Shown here: positions 9,593 through 18,320 of the stretch, piece by piece
How positions within the stretch are numbered: position 1 is the first letter of the stretch
Layout of the letters: every line of letters begins with the position of its first letter
Assembly: GCA_017510335.1 (NCBI GenBank)
Contig: JAFWNM010000013.1
Coordinates: 62,001 to 126,000 of the forward strand
Direction: 5' to 3'
Origin: Paracoccaceae bacterium
GTDB lineage: Bacteria > Pseudomonadota > Alphaproteobacteria > Rhodobacterales > Rhodobacteraceae
DNA: 64,000 bases
Translations under genes and position numbers: made by a program
Notes under the pieces: generated by a model
What the model saw: the letters and a program-made list of their open reading frames with translations, nothing else
Database searches by the model: none
What the model was told of the DNA's origin: nothing

Positions 9593-10183
9593 GTGCAAGC
9601 GCAGCCTTCAGGCCGGTTTTCGCGCGGGATCGCAATGTCGCAAGTTACCCAAGGGGCACCAAAAAGCCCCACACAGCCCTGTGCATGTCACGCACATGCC
9701 GGAATTCCTGCATGGATATTGCTGCCCGCCGGGGTGGTTCTGACGCTGGGTGTGTTGATGCTGGCCAGTGCCCATATGGACCACTGCGCGCGCGATCCGC
9801 TGTTTTGCCCTGCGCCAGTCGCGGCACCTGTTGATCAAACGCCTATAGTGCCATTGCGCCCTGTGCTGGGGCATGCGTTCACTGCGCTGCCGATGTCGCT
9901 TGGCGCTGGCAGGGACGCGCCACGCTACTCACTGCCCCCTGGCGCCAGCATGCTGGATGTCGCCACCCATCCGGGCGCGATTGCGCTGGACCAGATCAAC
10001 CTTATTGCCATTTTGCAACAGGGCGACACGCGGCAGGCATTGGTCCGTCTGGCAAACGGAACAATTCTGCGCCTGCGTCAGGGCGACAGGCTGGACGGGG
10101 GCACAGTGGCTGCGATTGCCGATAACGCCATCTATCTGCTGCAACCCGACATGACCCCGCGCGCGCTGGTCCTGGGCGGCTGA
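9593..10183 (+). CDS. Single-pass membrane protein with GspC/PilP-like C-terminal domain
   Basis: 196 aa, function unknown. It has a Cys/His-containing N-terminus, one membrane segment (about residues 39-61), a Pro-rich linker, and a C-terminal beta domain beginning DQINLIAILQQGDTRQALVR. That domain is closely similar to the last 65 residues of the 1001-aa protein at 23441 and resembles GspC/PilP homology regions of secretin-associated inner-membrane proteins. The GTG at 9593 has AGG seven bases upstream; ATG 9635 is the alternative. No secretion or pilus gene is adjacent. Confidence 0.65.
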   Translation: MQAQPSGRFSRGIAMSQVTQGAPKSPTQPCACHAHAGIPAWILLPAGVVLTLGVLMLASAHMDHCARDPLFCPAPVAAPVDQTPIVPLRPVLGHAFTALPMSLGAGRDAPRYSLPPGASMLDVATHPGAIALDQINLIAILQQGDTRQALVRLANGTILRLRQGDRLDGGTVAAIADNAIYLLQPDMTPRALVLGG

Positions 10184-10256
10184 GTCGAGAGTGCTTGCAT
10201 CCGCGCTGTGACCGCGCGACAAACCGCTGACGCAAATTGCAACGCCGGATCATGCC

Positions 10257-11510
10257 ATGCCCCCACCAGCCCCCGCCGACACGTTTGAAATTGCCGTTAT
10301 CGGGGCGGGCATTGTGGGGTTGTCCATCGCCCTGCGGCTGGCAGATCAGGGCCATCAGGTCACGCTGATTGCGCCCCCTGATGACGAAAGCGGTGCATCC
10401 TATGGCAATGCAGGGGTTATTGCAGATTATGCGGTCATGCCTGTGGGCACACCCGATGTGTTGCGCAACCTGCCGGCATTGCTGTTTGACCGCGACAGCC
10501 CCTTGTCCATCCGCAAGGCATCGGTTCTGACACTCGCGCCATGGTTGCTGCGGTTTGCGCGCGAATGCCTGCCAGCGCGCAGCCGCGCCAATGCGAAGGC
10601 CATCGCGGCCTTGCTGGCGCCCACGCCCGCCGCATGGCGGACACTGGCACATCATGTCGGGGGGGCGCATCTGCTGAAGCCGCAGGGGTCGCTATATCTG
10701 TTTGAGACACAAAAGGACCAGCGCGGTGCGGATTTTGCCCTGCCGCGCAGTCTTGGGGTTAATGTCGAGAGCATCTCTCGTGCGGAGCTGGGTCAGCTTG
10801 AACCGGGCCTGCCTGCGCATGTGGGCCATGGCGCGGCGTTTTTCCCCAATACAGTGACACTTCATGACCCGCGCACCATGCTGCGCCTGTTGCGTGCAGC
10901 CGTGGACGCGGCCGGCGTGCAGCAGATTCCCGCGCGCGTCACCGGACTTGTGCACGATGCGCAAGGATATGTGACACTGACAAGCGCGCAGGCCAGATGG
11001 CAGGCGCGCAAGGTGGTGCTGGCGGCGGGCGCATGGTCACGCGATCTGGCGCGCCAGGCAGGGGACAAGGTGCCGCTGGACACCGAACGCGGGTATCATC
11101 TGGAATATGATATGGCCGCCCTGCCCCTGACCCGCCAGATGGCGCCGGTATCGCGCGGGTTCTATTTCTGCCCCATGGCGGGACGGTTGCGCGTGGCAGG
11201 CACTGTGGAACTGGGCGGGCTGGACGCCCCTGCCGCGCCCAACAGATGGGCCGTGATGGAACGGGGCGCGCGCGCCATATTCCCCGACCTGCCCGACCCC
11301 GACCGCCGCTGGCAGGGTTGCCGCCCGTCCCTGCCGGATTCGCGCCCGGTCATCGGGCCGTCGCGCTTTGGTGGGGATGTTATCCATGCCTATGGCCATG
11401 GACATCTGGGCTTGACGCTTGCGCCAGTTACAGCGCAAATCGTGGCCGACCTGATTGCCGGACGCCCCCCCGCGCTGGATATTGCCCCCTACCGGCCCGA
11501 CCGTTTCTGA
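10257..11510 (+). CDS. FAD-dependent D-amino-acid dehydrogenase-like oxidoreductase (DadA/DAO family)
   Basis: 417 aa. The N-terminal dinucleotide-binding motif (IAVIGAGIVGLSIALRLADQ) is followed by ESGASYGNAGVIA, a signature of the DadA group. The C-terminal part contains GCRPSLPDSRPVIGPS and YGHGHLGLTLAP, the flavin-contacting end of the DAO fold. Likely oxidises a D-amino acid or a related imino acid and passes electrons to the respiratory chain; the substrate cannot be read from sequence. Its 3' end overlaps znuB by 22 bases in convergent orientation. Confidence 0.82.
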   Translation: MPPPAPADTFEIAVIGAGIVGLSIALRLADQGHQVTLIAPPDDESGASYGNAGVIADYAVMPVGTPDVLRNLPALLFDRDSPLSIRKASVLTLAPWLLRFARECLPARSRANAKAIAALLAPTPAAWRTLAHHVGGAHLLKPQGSLYLFETQKDQRGADFALPRSLGVNVESISRAELGQLEPGLPAHVGHGAAFFPNTVTLHDPRTMLRLLRAAVDAAGVQQIPARVTGLVHDAQGYVTLTSAQARWQARKVVLAAGAWSRDLARQAGDKVPLDTERGYHLEYDMAALPLTRQMAPVSRGFYFCPMAGRLRVAGTVELGGLDAPAAPNRWAVMERGARAIFPDLPDPDRRWQGCRPSLPDSRPVIGPSRFGGDVIHAYGHGHLGLTLAPVTAQIVADLIAGRPPALDIAPYRPDRF

Positions 11511-12292
11511 ACCAGTGTCGCCGCCAATGACAACAGCGCAAACAGCAGCGCGGCCACCACAACGATGGACGGGCCGGACGGGGTGTCGTGCCACAGCGAC
11601 AGTTGCAACCCGCCCCAGACTGCCCCCCCCCCAATGGCCACCGCGCACAAGGCCATCATTTCGGGCGTGCGCGCCAGATTGCGCGCGGCCGCAGCCGGGA
11701 CAATCAGCATGGCCGCAATCAGCAAGGCACCGACGATTTTCAGCGCCACAGCAACCACCACGGCCAGCGACAGCGTCAGCACCATGCGTTCGCGCGCAGG
11801 ACTAAGCCCCGAAGCATGGGCCAGATCCTCGTTCAGGGTGGCGGTCAGAAGCGCTGACCAGCGCCACAGGATCAACCCCAGAACCAGCGCGGACCCTGCA
11901 AGAATGATCGCCAGATCCATATGCGACACCGCCAGAATATCGCCGAACAAATACGCGGTCAGGTCCACCCGCACCGCAGGCAGGAACGACACCGCCACCA
12001 GACCGAATGCCAGCGCCGAATGCGCCAACACCCCCAATGTGGTATCCATGGCCCAGCCGCGCCCCGCCATGACCGACACAACCATCGCCATCAGCAGCGC
12101 CACGACCAATGTGCCCACGAAAATGCTGATCTGAAACCCCAGCGCCAACGCGACCCCCAGAATGGCCGCATGTGACGTGGCATCCCCGAAATAGGCCATG
12201 CGCCGCCAGACAACAAAACACCCCAACGGGCCTGTGGCCACTGCCACAGCCAGCCCGGCCAGCAGGGCGCGCATCATGAAATCATCCAGCAT
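11489..12292 (-). CDS. znuB: Zinc ABC transporter permease
   Basis: Membrane subunit (267 aa, about eight or nine hydrophobic segments) of the high-affinity zinc importer ZnuABC, ABC-3 family. Typical stretches are GPLGCFVVWRRMAYFGDATS near the start and KIVGALLIAAMLIVPAAAAR. The ATG at 12292 lies inside the end of znuC (11-base overlap) and gives the usual N-terminus; the frame is open further upstream but only antisense-like residues lie there. Third gene of zur-znuC-znuB. Confidence 0.93.
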   Translation of the reverse strand: MLDDFMMRALLAGLAVAVATGPLGCFVVWRRMAYFGDATSHAAILGVALALGFQISIFVGTLVVALLMAMVVSVMAGRGWAMDTTLGVLAHSALAFGLVAVSFLPAVRVDLTAYLFGDILAVSHMDLAIILAGSALVLGLILWRWSALLTATLNEDLAHASGLSPARERMVLTLSLAVVVAVALKIVGALLIAAMLIVPAAAARNLARTPEMMALCAVAIGGGAVWGGLQLSLWHDTPSGPSIVVVAALLFALLSLAATLVQKRSGR

Positions 12293-13037
12293 GGGACGCA
12301 TCTTCCTTGTGGTGGTCGTGGTGGTCGTGATCATGGTCGTGGTCGTGCTGATGCTGGAACAAGGCCAGCGCCCCCCCTGTGCCCATGCCAAACAGCGCGC
12401 GGTATTCGGGCGCGGCGCGCACCACATTGGGGGTTCCTTCGCAGCAGATATGCCCGTTAATGCACACCACACGGTCAGACGCACTCATGACAACATGCAG
12501 ATCATGGCTGACCGACAAAACAGCGCAGCCCGTATCACGGCGCACATCATCAATCAGCCGGTAAAAACTGGCAACACCGGGTTGGTCCAGCCCGGCGGTG
12601 GGTTCATCCAGCATCAGGATATCTGGCTTCATCAGCAGGGCGCGCGCCAGCAAGACGCGCTGAAACTGCCCGCCTGACAAGGTGCTCATGTTCTGCCCCG
12701 CCACATCCGGCACGCCGACACGGTCCAGAACAGCGGCCATGTCCGCCGCGCTGCGCCGTTTGGGCAGCGACAGGAACCGTCGCACCGGCAATGGCAGTCC
12801 GGGGTCAATATGCAAGTGCTGCGGCACATAGCCCACCTGCAACCCGGCCTTGCGCATGACCGACCCTGCACTGGGCGCAACCACCCCTAGAAGGGCGCGC
12901 AGCATCGTTGTCTTGCCCGACCCGTTTGGCCCTACAAGCGTGACAATCTCGCCGCGGTTTATGGTGAAATCGATGTCGAACAGCACACGCCGCCCGCCAT
13001 AGTGAACGCAAACGCCCCGCGCCTGTATCAATGTCAC
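12282..13037 (-). CDS. znuC: Zinc ABC transporter ATP-binding protein
   Basis: ATPase subunit (251 aa) of ZnuABC. Walker A is GPNGSGKTT, the signature is LSGGQ, Walker B is ILMLDEPTAG, and the switch His is in SVSHDLH. The last ~25 residues form a His/Asp-rich tail (FQHQHDHDHDHDHHDHHKED), which other ABC ATPases lack and which may bind zinc at the cytoplasmic face. The ATG overlaps the zur stop by four bases (ATGA). Confidence 0.94.
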   Translation of the reverse strand: MTLIQARGVCVHYGGRRVLFDIDFTINRGEIVTLVGPNGSGKTTMLRALLGVVAPSAGSVMRKAGLQVGYVPQHLHIDPGLPLPVRRFLSLPKRRSAADMAAVLDRVGVPDVAGQNMSTLSGGQFQRVLLARALLMKPDILMLDEPTAGLDQPGVASFYRLIDDVRRDTGCAVLSVSHDLHVVMSASDRVVCINGHICCEGTPNVVRAAPEYRALFGMGTGGALALFQHQHDHDHDHDHHDHHKEDASHAG

Positions 13038-13552
13038 GAAAGGCCCCCTTGCTGTGTCGGGGTGCCATTCCGGCAGTCACGGCACTGGCCAACAGCTTCG
13101 ATTGTGGCGCGCGAAAGTTCAAACCCCATATCGCGCGCGGCCTTGCCAAGGGCGGTGCCGACAGCTTCGCTTGGGGCCTCGGTCACGCTGTCGCAGGTTT
13201 CGCAAATCAAAAAGGCCGCGCGGTGGTCATGCCCGGGATGGGCGCAGGCCGTGAAGGCGTTTAACCGCCGGATGCGATGCGCCAGCCCGTGATCCACAAG
13301 AAAATTCAGCGCCCTGTAGGCCACTGGCGGTTGGGCACCGAACCCGTCAGCGGCCAGTTTTTCCAGCACATCATAGGCGCCAAGCGCGCCATGCGCCTGC
13401 AACAGGATTTCCAATGTGCGCCTGCGCACTGGTGTCAGGCGCAGGCCCTGCGCCTTCACGCGCGATTCCGCTTGCGCCAGAATCGCCTGTGCCGGGGCCT
13501 GCCCGCTATGGTCCGGGCAACAAAAAGACCGGGTTTCGATGCTGTTTGTCAT
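13034..13552 (-). CDS. zur: Zinc uptake regulator, Fur family
   Basis: Zinc-responsive repressor (172 aa). A winged-helix DNA-binding domain (RLTPVRRRTLEILLQAHGAL) is followed by the dimerisation domain with metal ligands: HPGHDHRAAF, CETC and a C-terminal CRDC. The ATG at 13552 matches other Zur proteins; the frame extends upstream through the promoter. It heads zur-znuC-znuB and is divergent from znuA, with a palindromic Zur box between, so it should repress its own operon and znuA. Confidence 0.92.
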   Translation of the reverse strand: MTNSIETRSFCCPDHSGQAPAQAILAQAESRVKAQGLRLTPVRRRTLEILLQAHGALGAYDVLEKLAADGFGAQPPVAYRALNFLVDHGLAHRIRRLNAFTACAHPGHDHRAAFLICETCDSVTEAPSEAVGTALGKAARDMGFELSRATIEAVGQCRDCRNGTPTQQGGLS

Positions 13553-13567
13553 GCGACGCGCCTTGAC

Positions 13568-13582
13568 TGTTATGATATAACA
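13568..13582. promoter_or_regulatory. Zur operator between zur and znuA
   Basis: The perfect inverted repeat TGTTAT-GAT-ATAACA lies in the 70-base gap between zur (starts 13552) and znuA (starts 13623). It matches the alphaproteobacterial Zur-box pattern and is placed to block both divergent promoters when zinc is sufficient. Confidence 0.85.
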
Positions 13583-13622
13583 TAAGATATGTACTGAAAT
13601 ACCATAACACAAGGAGTTCAGG

Positions 13623-14756
13623 ATGCGCCACTCTCTCGCATTGGCCTGCGCCATGATGGCAACACCCCTCGCCGCGCATGATATCAAGATTGTCACGGAT
13701 TTTCCTGTGACGCATTCGCTGGTGTCGATGGTTCTGGGGGACCATGGCAGCGCTGATTTGTTGCTGGACCGTGGCGGTGACGCGCATTCCTTTCAGTTGC
13801 GTCCTTCACAGGCGCGCGCATTGGCAGATGCCGATCTTATTTTCTGGGTGGGCGAAGACCTGACACCATGGTTGGCCCGCGCGCTTGCTGGCACACAAAC
13901 CGGCGCTGACGTGGTAACGCTACTGAATGCGGATGGCCTGACTTTGCAGGGGTTCTCGCATGGTCACGCACATGATGACCATGCTGACGATCATGATGAC
14001 CACGGGCATGACGACCACGCGCACGACCATGACGACCACGCGCATGACGACCATGGGCACGACCATGATGACCACGCGCATGACGACCACGGGCACGACC
14101 ACGACGACCACGCGCATGACGACCACGCACATGACGACCACGGGCACGACCACGACGACCACGCGCATGACGACCATGGGCACGACCATGATGACCACGC
14201 GCATGATGACCACGGGCACGACCACGCCCATGATGGCACAGATCCCCATGCCTGGATGAATACGGGCAATGTAGAAATCTGGCTGGATGTCATCGCCGCC
14301 GAACTGGCCGAACATGACCCCGAACACGCGCAAATCTATCTGGCCAATGCCCAAAGCGCAAAATCCGAAATCTCCAGTCTTGCACAGGAATTGGCTGGTG
14401 TTCTTGAACCTGTCAGCGCAGCACCGCTGGTCATGTTCCATGACGCATATGGCTATCTGGCCGCGCAGTTCGGCCTGAATATCGCGGGCACCATCGCGCT
14501 GGGGGACGCAGCCGCCCCCGGTGCGCAGCGCCTGAGCGAGTTGCGCGCCTATTTGCACGATGAAGGCGCAGTCTGCGTCTTCCCGGAAGTGAACCATTCC
14601 TCGCGCTATATCGATATTGTGGTGGAAGGCACGCAAACCCGTGTAGGTGCTGAACTGGACCCTGCCGGCGTGACGCTGGAACCCGGTGCAGGGCTGTATC
14701 CGGCGCTGATGCGTGACATGGCACAAGCGCTTGCGGAATGTGTGTCCCGCGGGTAG
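13623..14756 (+). CDS. znuA: Zinc ABC transporter substrate-binding protein with expanded His/Asp loop
   Basis: Periplasmic zinc-binding protein (377 aa) of ZnuABC, with a signal peptide ending near LAAHD. Expected zinc ligands are His54 (GGDAHSF), His209 (DPHAWM), a His in VMFHDAYGY, and an acidic residue near FPEVNHSSR. The metal-chelating loop typical of ZnuA is here about 92 residues (113-204) with 38 His, much of it a 12-residue repeat, which explains the length well above the usual ~310 aa. AAGGAG precedes the ATG. A GC-rich hairpin follows. Confidence 0.94.
   Translation: MRHSLALACAMMATPLAAHDIKIVTDFPVTHSLVSMVLGDHGSADLLLDRGGDAHSFQLRPSQARALADADLIFWVGEDLTPWLARALAGTQTGADVVTLLNADGLTLQGFSHGHAHDDHADDHDDHGHDDHAHDHDDHAHDDHGHDHDDHAHDDHGHDHDDHAHDDHAHDDHGHDHDDHAHDDHGHDHDDHAHDDHGHDHAHDGTDPHAWMNTGNVEIWLDVIAAELAEHDPEHAQIYLANAQSAKSEISSLAQELAGVLEPVSAAPLVMFHDAYGYLAAQFGLNIAGTIALGDAAAPGAQRLSELRAYLHDEGAVCVFPEVNHSSRYIDIVVEGTQTRVGAELDPAGVTLEPGAGLYPALMRDMAQALAECVSRG
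14031..14225 (+). repeat. 36-bp tandem repeat in znuA encoding a 12-residue His/Asp unit
   Basis: Five in-frame copies of a unit encoding DDHAHDDHGHDH run through residues 137-201; the third copy carries an extra five-codon DDHAH. Codons vary slightly between copies (GAC/GAT, CAC/CAT), so it is an expanded but partly diverged minisatellite. All length changes are multiples of three. Confidence 0.9.
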
Positions 14757-14764
14757 CGACCCCC

Positions 14765-14802
14765 CCCCGCGCGGCGACCATTTGACTGGACGCCGCGCAG
14801 GG
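14765..14802 (+). terminator. Hairpin terminator after znuA
   Basis: GCGCGGCG (14769-14776) pairs with CGCCGCGC (14791-14798), flanked by a C-run and a G-run that can extend the stem with a bulge. It lies a few bases after the znuA stop; no U-tract. Confidence 0.6.
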
Positions 14803-14842
14803 GAATGTTTAGGTCTGGTGTCAAGCAACAGGACCACCAGAC

Positions 14843-15796
14843 ATGACGAACACAACAGACCTGACCCTTTATCTTGCTGCGCCGCGCGGCTTTTGTGCGG
14901 GGGTGGACCGCGCAATCAAAATCGTGGAACTGGCGCTGGAAAAATATGGTGCGCCTGTCTATGTGCGTCATGAAATCGTGCATAATAAATATGTCGTGGA
15001 CGGGTTGCGCGCCAAGGGCGCAATATTTGTCGAAGAACTGGCAGATTGCCCCACTGACCGTCCCGTGATCTTTTCAGCGCATGGGGTGCCCAAATCCGTC
15101 CCCGAAGAAGCGCAGGCCCGCCAGATGCTGTATCTGGACGCGACCTGCCCGCTGGTCAGCAAAGTGCATATCGAAGCCGAACGCCACCATGCGAACGGGT
15201 TGCAAATGGTCATGATCGGCCATCAGGGCCACCCTGAAACCATAGGCACCATGGGCCAGTTACCCGATGGCGAAGTGCTACTTGTCGAAACCGCCGCCGA
15301 TGTGGCGCAACTACAGGTGCGCGACGCACAGAAGCTGGCTTTCATCACGCAAACCACATTATCAGTCGATGACACCGCCGAAATTGTGGCGGCTTTGCAG
15401 GCGCGTTTCCCCGCGATCATCGGACCGCATAAGGAAGATATCTGTTATGCGACCACCAACCGCCAGGAAGCTGTCAAGGCGATTGCCGGCAAGATCGACG
15501 CGCTTTTGGTGATTGGTGCGCCCAATTCTTCAAATTCGCAGCGCCTTGTTGAAGTGGGCCGCGCCAAGGGCTGCGCCTATGCGCAACTGGTGCAGCGCGC
15601 GCATGACATTGACTGGCGCGCACTCGAAGGGATTGGCGCAATTGGTATTACCGCAGGCGCTTCGGCCCCCGAAGACCTTGTGAACGAAGTCATCGACGCG
15701 TTTGCTGCGCGGTTTGATCTGACCGTCGAACTGGTTGAAACTGCAAAAGAACGCGTCGAATTCAAGGTGCCGCGCGCGTTGCGCGAAACCGCATGA
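14843..15796 (+). CDS. ispH: 4-hydroxy-3-methylbut-2-enyl diphosphate reductase
   Basis: Last enzyme of the MEP isoprenoid pathway (317 aa), an Fe-S reductase that converts HMBPP to IPP and DMAPP. The three cluster cysteines are in [10 protein letters not shown] (Cys18), [12 protein letters not shown] and [20 protein letters not shown] and [11 protein letters not shown] are also conserved. Cytoplasmic. Its stop overlaps the next ATG (ATGA), starting a run of coupled genes to 17972. Confidence 0.96.
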   Translation: MTNTTDLTLYLAAPRGFCAGVDRAIKIVELALEKYGAPVYVRHEIVHNKYVVDGLRAKGAIFVEELADCPTDRPVIFSAHGVPKSVPEEAQARQMLYLDATCPLVSKVHIEAERHHANGLQMVMIGHQGHPETIGTMGQLPDGEVLLVETAADVAQLQVRDAQKLAFITQTTLSVDDTAEIVAALQARFPAIIGPHKEDICYATTNRQEAVKAIAGKIDALLVIGAPNSSNSQRLVEVGRAKGCAYAQLVQRAHDIDWRALEGIGAIGITAGASAPEDLVNEVIDAFAARFDLTVELVETAKERVEFKVPRALRETA

Positions 15797-16245
15797 CGCG
15801 GGTTCCCCGTCCTGCGCTGTATCTTGGCCTTGCGGGGCTGCTGCCCTTCATCTGGGGTGTGGCAACATTGCTGCTGCCCCCCTTGGCAGACGCAACGCAC
15901 AGCCTGATCGGCGCGCGATTTGCCGGGCATTCGGGTCTGGTCAGCTATGGCGTGGTCATATTATGCTTCATGTCCGGTGTGCTTTGGGGGTTTGTGGCCC
16001 GCGGGCGCCCGAACAGTTGGACGGGCTACGCGCTGTCGGTTGGCCCGGCACTATGGGCGTTCTTTTTCGTCGGCGGCAGTGTCACACAATCGCTGAACGC
16101 GCTGATCACAGGGTTTGTTGTGCTGCTGGTCATAGATTTTCAGTTCAGCCTTTGGGGGCTGACGCCACGCTGGTGGATGACGCTTCGGGTAATTCTGACA
16201 GCGGGTGTCGTGGCCTGTCTGGCCTTGGGCCTGTGGTTGGGCTAG
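15793..16245 (+). CDS. DUF3429 family membrane protein
   Basis: 150 aa with about five hydrophobic segments covering most of the protein (start [20 protein letters not shown]; later [20 protein letters not shown] and a C-terminal TM pair). The pattern and the FMSGVLWGF and QFSLWG-type motifs match DUF3429 inner-membrane proteins, whose function is unknown. Coupled to ispH by an ATGA overlap; the GST gene follows 37 bases later. Confidence 0.75.
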   Translation: MTRVPRPALYLGLAGLLPFIWGVATLLLPPLADATHSLIGARFAGHSGLVSYGVVILCFMSGVLWGFVARGRPNSWTGYALSVGPALWAFFFVGGSVTQSLNALITGFVVLLVIDFQFSLWGLTPRWWMTLRVILTAGVVACLALGLWLG

Positions 16246-16282
16246 GCTGTCGCCAAAGCACGCTTTTCAGGAATTTGCGCCT

Positions 16283-16888
16283 ATGATCCTTTATTCAATG
16301 CCCTCATCCGGCAACAGCTACAAGGTGCGTCTGCTGCTGGCGCTACTGGGGCGGCGGGATGTGACCCTTGTCGATGTAGAAGCCCAATCCGACGCATTGA
16401 CGCGCGCCAAACAAGAACACCGCCTGCCCTTTGGCAAGGCCCCTGTGCTGATGCTGAAGGATGGCACGCTTTTGCCTGAATCAAACGCAATCTTGTGCTA
16501 TCTGGGCGAAGGCAGTCGTTTCGTGCCGCAGGACGCGGTGGCACGCGCGCACATGCTGGGCTGGATGTTCTGGGAACAAAACCAGCATGAAGGCGTCATT
16601 GCTGTGCGGGCAGCCTTGCGGACATACCCGCACCGGCGCGCGCAAGCCACGCCCGAACACCTGGCCGATCTTCTGGCGCGCGGCCATGACCTGCTGGGGG
16701 TCATGGAAACCCGCCTGTCGCAGCAGGATTGGCTGACAGACACCGGCCCCACATTGGCCGATATCTGCCTTTTCGCCTATACCCACAGCGCAGGCGACCG
16801 CGGCGGTTTCGAGATGACGCAGTTTCCTGGCATTCGCGCCTGGATTGACCGCATGGTGCAGCTTGACGGGTTCGAGGGGCTGGAATGA
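16283..16888 (+). CDS. Glutathione S-transferase family protein
   Basis: 201 aa, two-domain GST fold. The thioredoxin-like domain begins [20 protein letters not shown] and contains [12 protein letters not shown] (cis-Pro) and [11 protein letters not shown] (glutathione gamma-glutamyl contact). The helical domain contains [13 protein letters not shown]. Likely a glutathione-dependent conjugating or peroxidase enzyme; substrate unknown. The ATG at 16283 gives the canonical start. Its stop overlaps rnhA (ATGA). Confidence 0.85.
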   Translation: MILYSMPSSGNSYKVRLLLALLGRRDVTLVDVEAQSDALTRAKQEHRLPFGKAPVLMLKDGTLLPESNAILCYLGEGSRFVPQDAVARAHMLGWMFWEQNQHEGVIAVRAALRTYPHRRAQATPEHLADLLARGHDLLGVMETRLSQQDWLTDTGPTLADICLFAYTHSAGDRGGFEMTQFPGIRAWIDRMVQLDGFEGLE

Positions 16889-17352
16889 CCACGCTTGTTG
16901 CCTATACTGACGGGGCATGTTCCGGCAATCCCGGCCCGGGCGGCTGGGGGGTATTGCTGCGCGCCTATCACGGTGAAACCATCGTGAAGGAACGCGAATT
17001 ATCGGGCGGCGACGGGGACACCACCAACAACCGCATGGAATTGATGGCCGCAATTTCCGCGCTGGAAGTTCTGGAACGCCCCAGCGCCGTGACCGTCGTG
17101 ACCGACAGCGCCTATGTGAAAAACGGCGTGACCAGCTGGATACATGGCTGGAAGCGCAATGGCTGGCGCACTGCCGACCGCAAACCTGTCAAGAATGCCG
17201 ACTTATGGCAGCGGCTGGATGCGGCACAGGAACGGCACAACGTGACATGGACCTGGGTTAAAGGGCATGCAGGCCATCCCGAAAACGAACGCGCGGATGA
17301 ATTGGCCCGCGCGGGCATGGCCCCGTTCAAACCCTCAAAAGCTGCCTCATGA
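16885..17352 (+). CDS. rnhA: Ribonuclease HI
   Basis: Degrades the RNA strand of RNA-DNA hybrids (155 aa). The catalytic carboxylates are visible: Asp9 in [16 protein letters not shown], Glu in [14 protein letters not shown], Asp in VVTDSAYV, and the last Asp in [11 protein letters not shown]. The basic handle [15 protein letters not shown] is present. ATGA overlaps on both sides link it to the GST gene and the channel gene. Confidence 0.96.
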   Translation: MTTLVAYTDGACSGNPGPGGWGVLLRAYHGETIVKERELSGGDGDTTNNRMELMAAISALEVLERPSAVTVVTDSAYVKNGVTSWIHGWKRNGWRTADRKPVKNADLWQRLDAAQERHNVTWTWVKGHAGHPENERADELARAGMAPFKPSKAAS

Positions 17353-17972
17353 CATTGATACAGGGGCTTGATTACACATCCGTGTTTATTTTTGGACTAA
17401 CCGGCGCACTTGCCGCCAGCCGGGCACAGCTGGACATTGTCGGGTTCTTGTTTCTGGCCTGCCTGACCGCCGTGGGCGGGGGCACGCTGCGCGATGTGCT
17501 TTTGAACCGCGATCAGGTGTTCTGGATCGCAGATCCGGGGATGATCTTGTCGGCCTGCGCGGCCGCTGTTCTGGTCTTTCTGACGGCCCATTTGCTGGAA
17601 TCGCGCCTGCGAACCCTTGAATGGCTGGACGCGCTGGCGCTGGGGGTTGCGGTTCCTGCCGGTGTCGGGGTGGCCATGGGCATGGGGCAATCCTGGCCGA
17701 TTGTGCTGATCATGGGCGTCGCCACGGGCACATTCGGCGGTTTGATGCGCGATGTGGTGTGCAATGAACTGCCGCTGGTGCTGAAGAAAGGCGAACTTTA
17801 CGCCAGCGCCGCGCTTGTGGGTGCCTGTGCGGCAGTTCTTGTGGCACAGTTCACCACAGAAAACATGGTTATCCTGCTGGCCTGCGGGGCGACAACCATC
17901 GCCCTGCGCGCGGGGTCAATTCGTTTCGGGTGGTGCCTGCCTGTCTATAAAAGCCGCCCCCCGCGCCAGTAA
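17349..17972 (+). CDS. TRIC-type cation channel family protein (UPF0126, YadS/YicG-like)
   Basis: Seven-helix inner-membrane protein (207 aa) with the two-fold repeat of this family. The repeat signatures [12 protein letters not shown] in the first half and [19 protein letters not shown] in the second are the conserved glycine-rich turns. Bacterial members behave as potassium/sodium channels in vitro; the role in this host is unknown. Coupled to rnhA by an ATGA overlap; last gene of this run. Confidence 0.85.
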   Translation: MTLIQGLDYTSVFIFGLTGALAASRAQLDIVGFLFLACLTAVGGGTLRDVLLNRDQVFWIADPGMILSACAAAVLVFLTAHLLESRLRTLEWLDALALGVAVPAGVGVAMGMGQSWPIVLIMGVATGTFGGLMRDVVCNELPLVLKKGELYASAALVGACAAVLVAQFTTENMVILLACGATTIALRAGSIRFGWCLPVYKSRPPRQ

Positions 17973-18082
17973 GTCCAACCCTGGCTTCATCTTGCCAAAA
18001 ATACTCAACTTGAAGCGGGCTTTCCAGACATCTGAGAATAAACGTCCCGCATTCTGGCGGTTCTGCGCGTCTATGCGGAAAC

Positions 18083-18319
18083 TCAGCGCCCCTGAAACCG
18101 TTGCCATATCCACAACAACGCCAGCGACCCCAGCAGCGCCAGCACAAACCCGCCGACCCAACCTGCCGAACTTGCCAGAAAACGAAAGCCCAGACCGCCG
18201 ACCACAGCACCAAGAATGCCGATCACCATGGCAGTGGGCAAATCGGTGTTCATGCGCATCAACCGCGTGGCCAGCACCCCTGCCAGCGCCCCCAGAACAA
18301 TCAGCGCCACAACGGGCAT
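18083..18319 (-). CDS. GlsB/YeaQ/YmgE-type small membrane protein
   Basis: 78 aa of mostly Gly/Ala/Leu-rich hydrophobic sequence in two or three membrane segments, with the internal motif LPTAMVIGILGAVVGGLGFRF typical of the transglycosylase-associated (YeaQ/YmgE) family. The ATG at 18319 follows the rlmN stop by one base, so the two are coupled. The family is often stress-induced; no enzymatic role is shown. Confidence 0.75.
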   Translation of the reverse strand: MPVVALIVLGALAGVLATRLMRMNTDLPTAMVIGILGAVVGGLGFRFLASSAGWVGGFVLALLGSLALLWIWQRFQGR

Positions 18320-18320
18320 G

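Noticed and set aside
13960-14232. CRISPR-like regularly spaced repeats
   Set aside because: The repeats are contiguous, in frame with znuA and encode a His/Asp loop; there are no unique spacers or cas genes.
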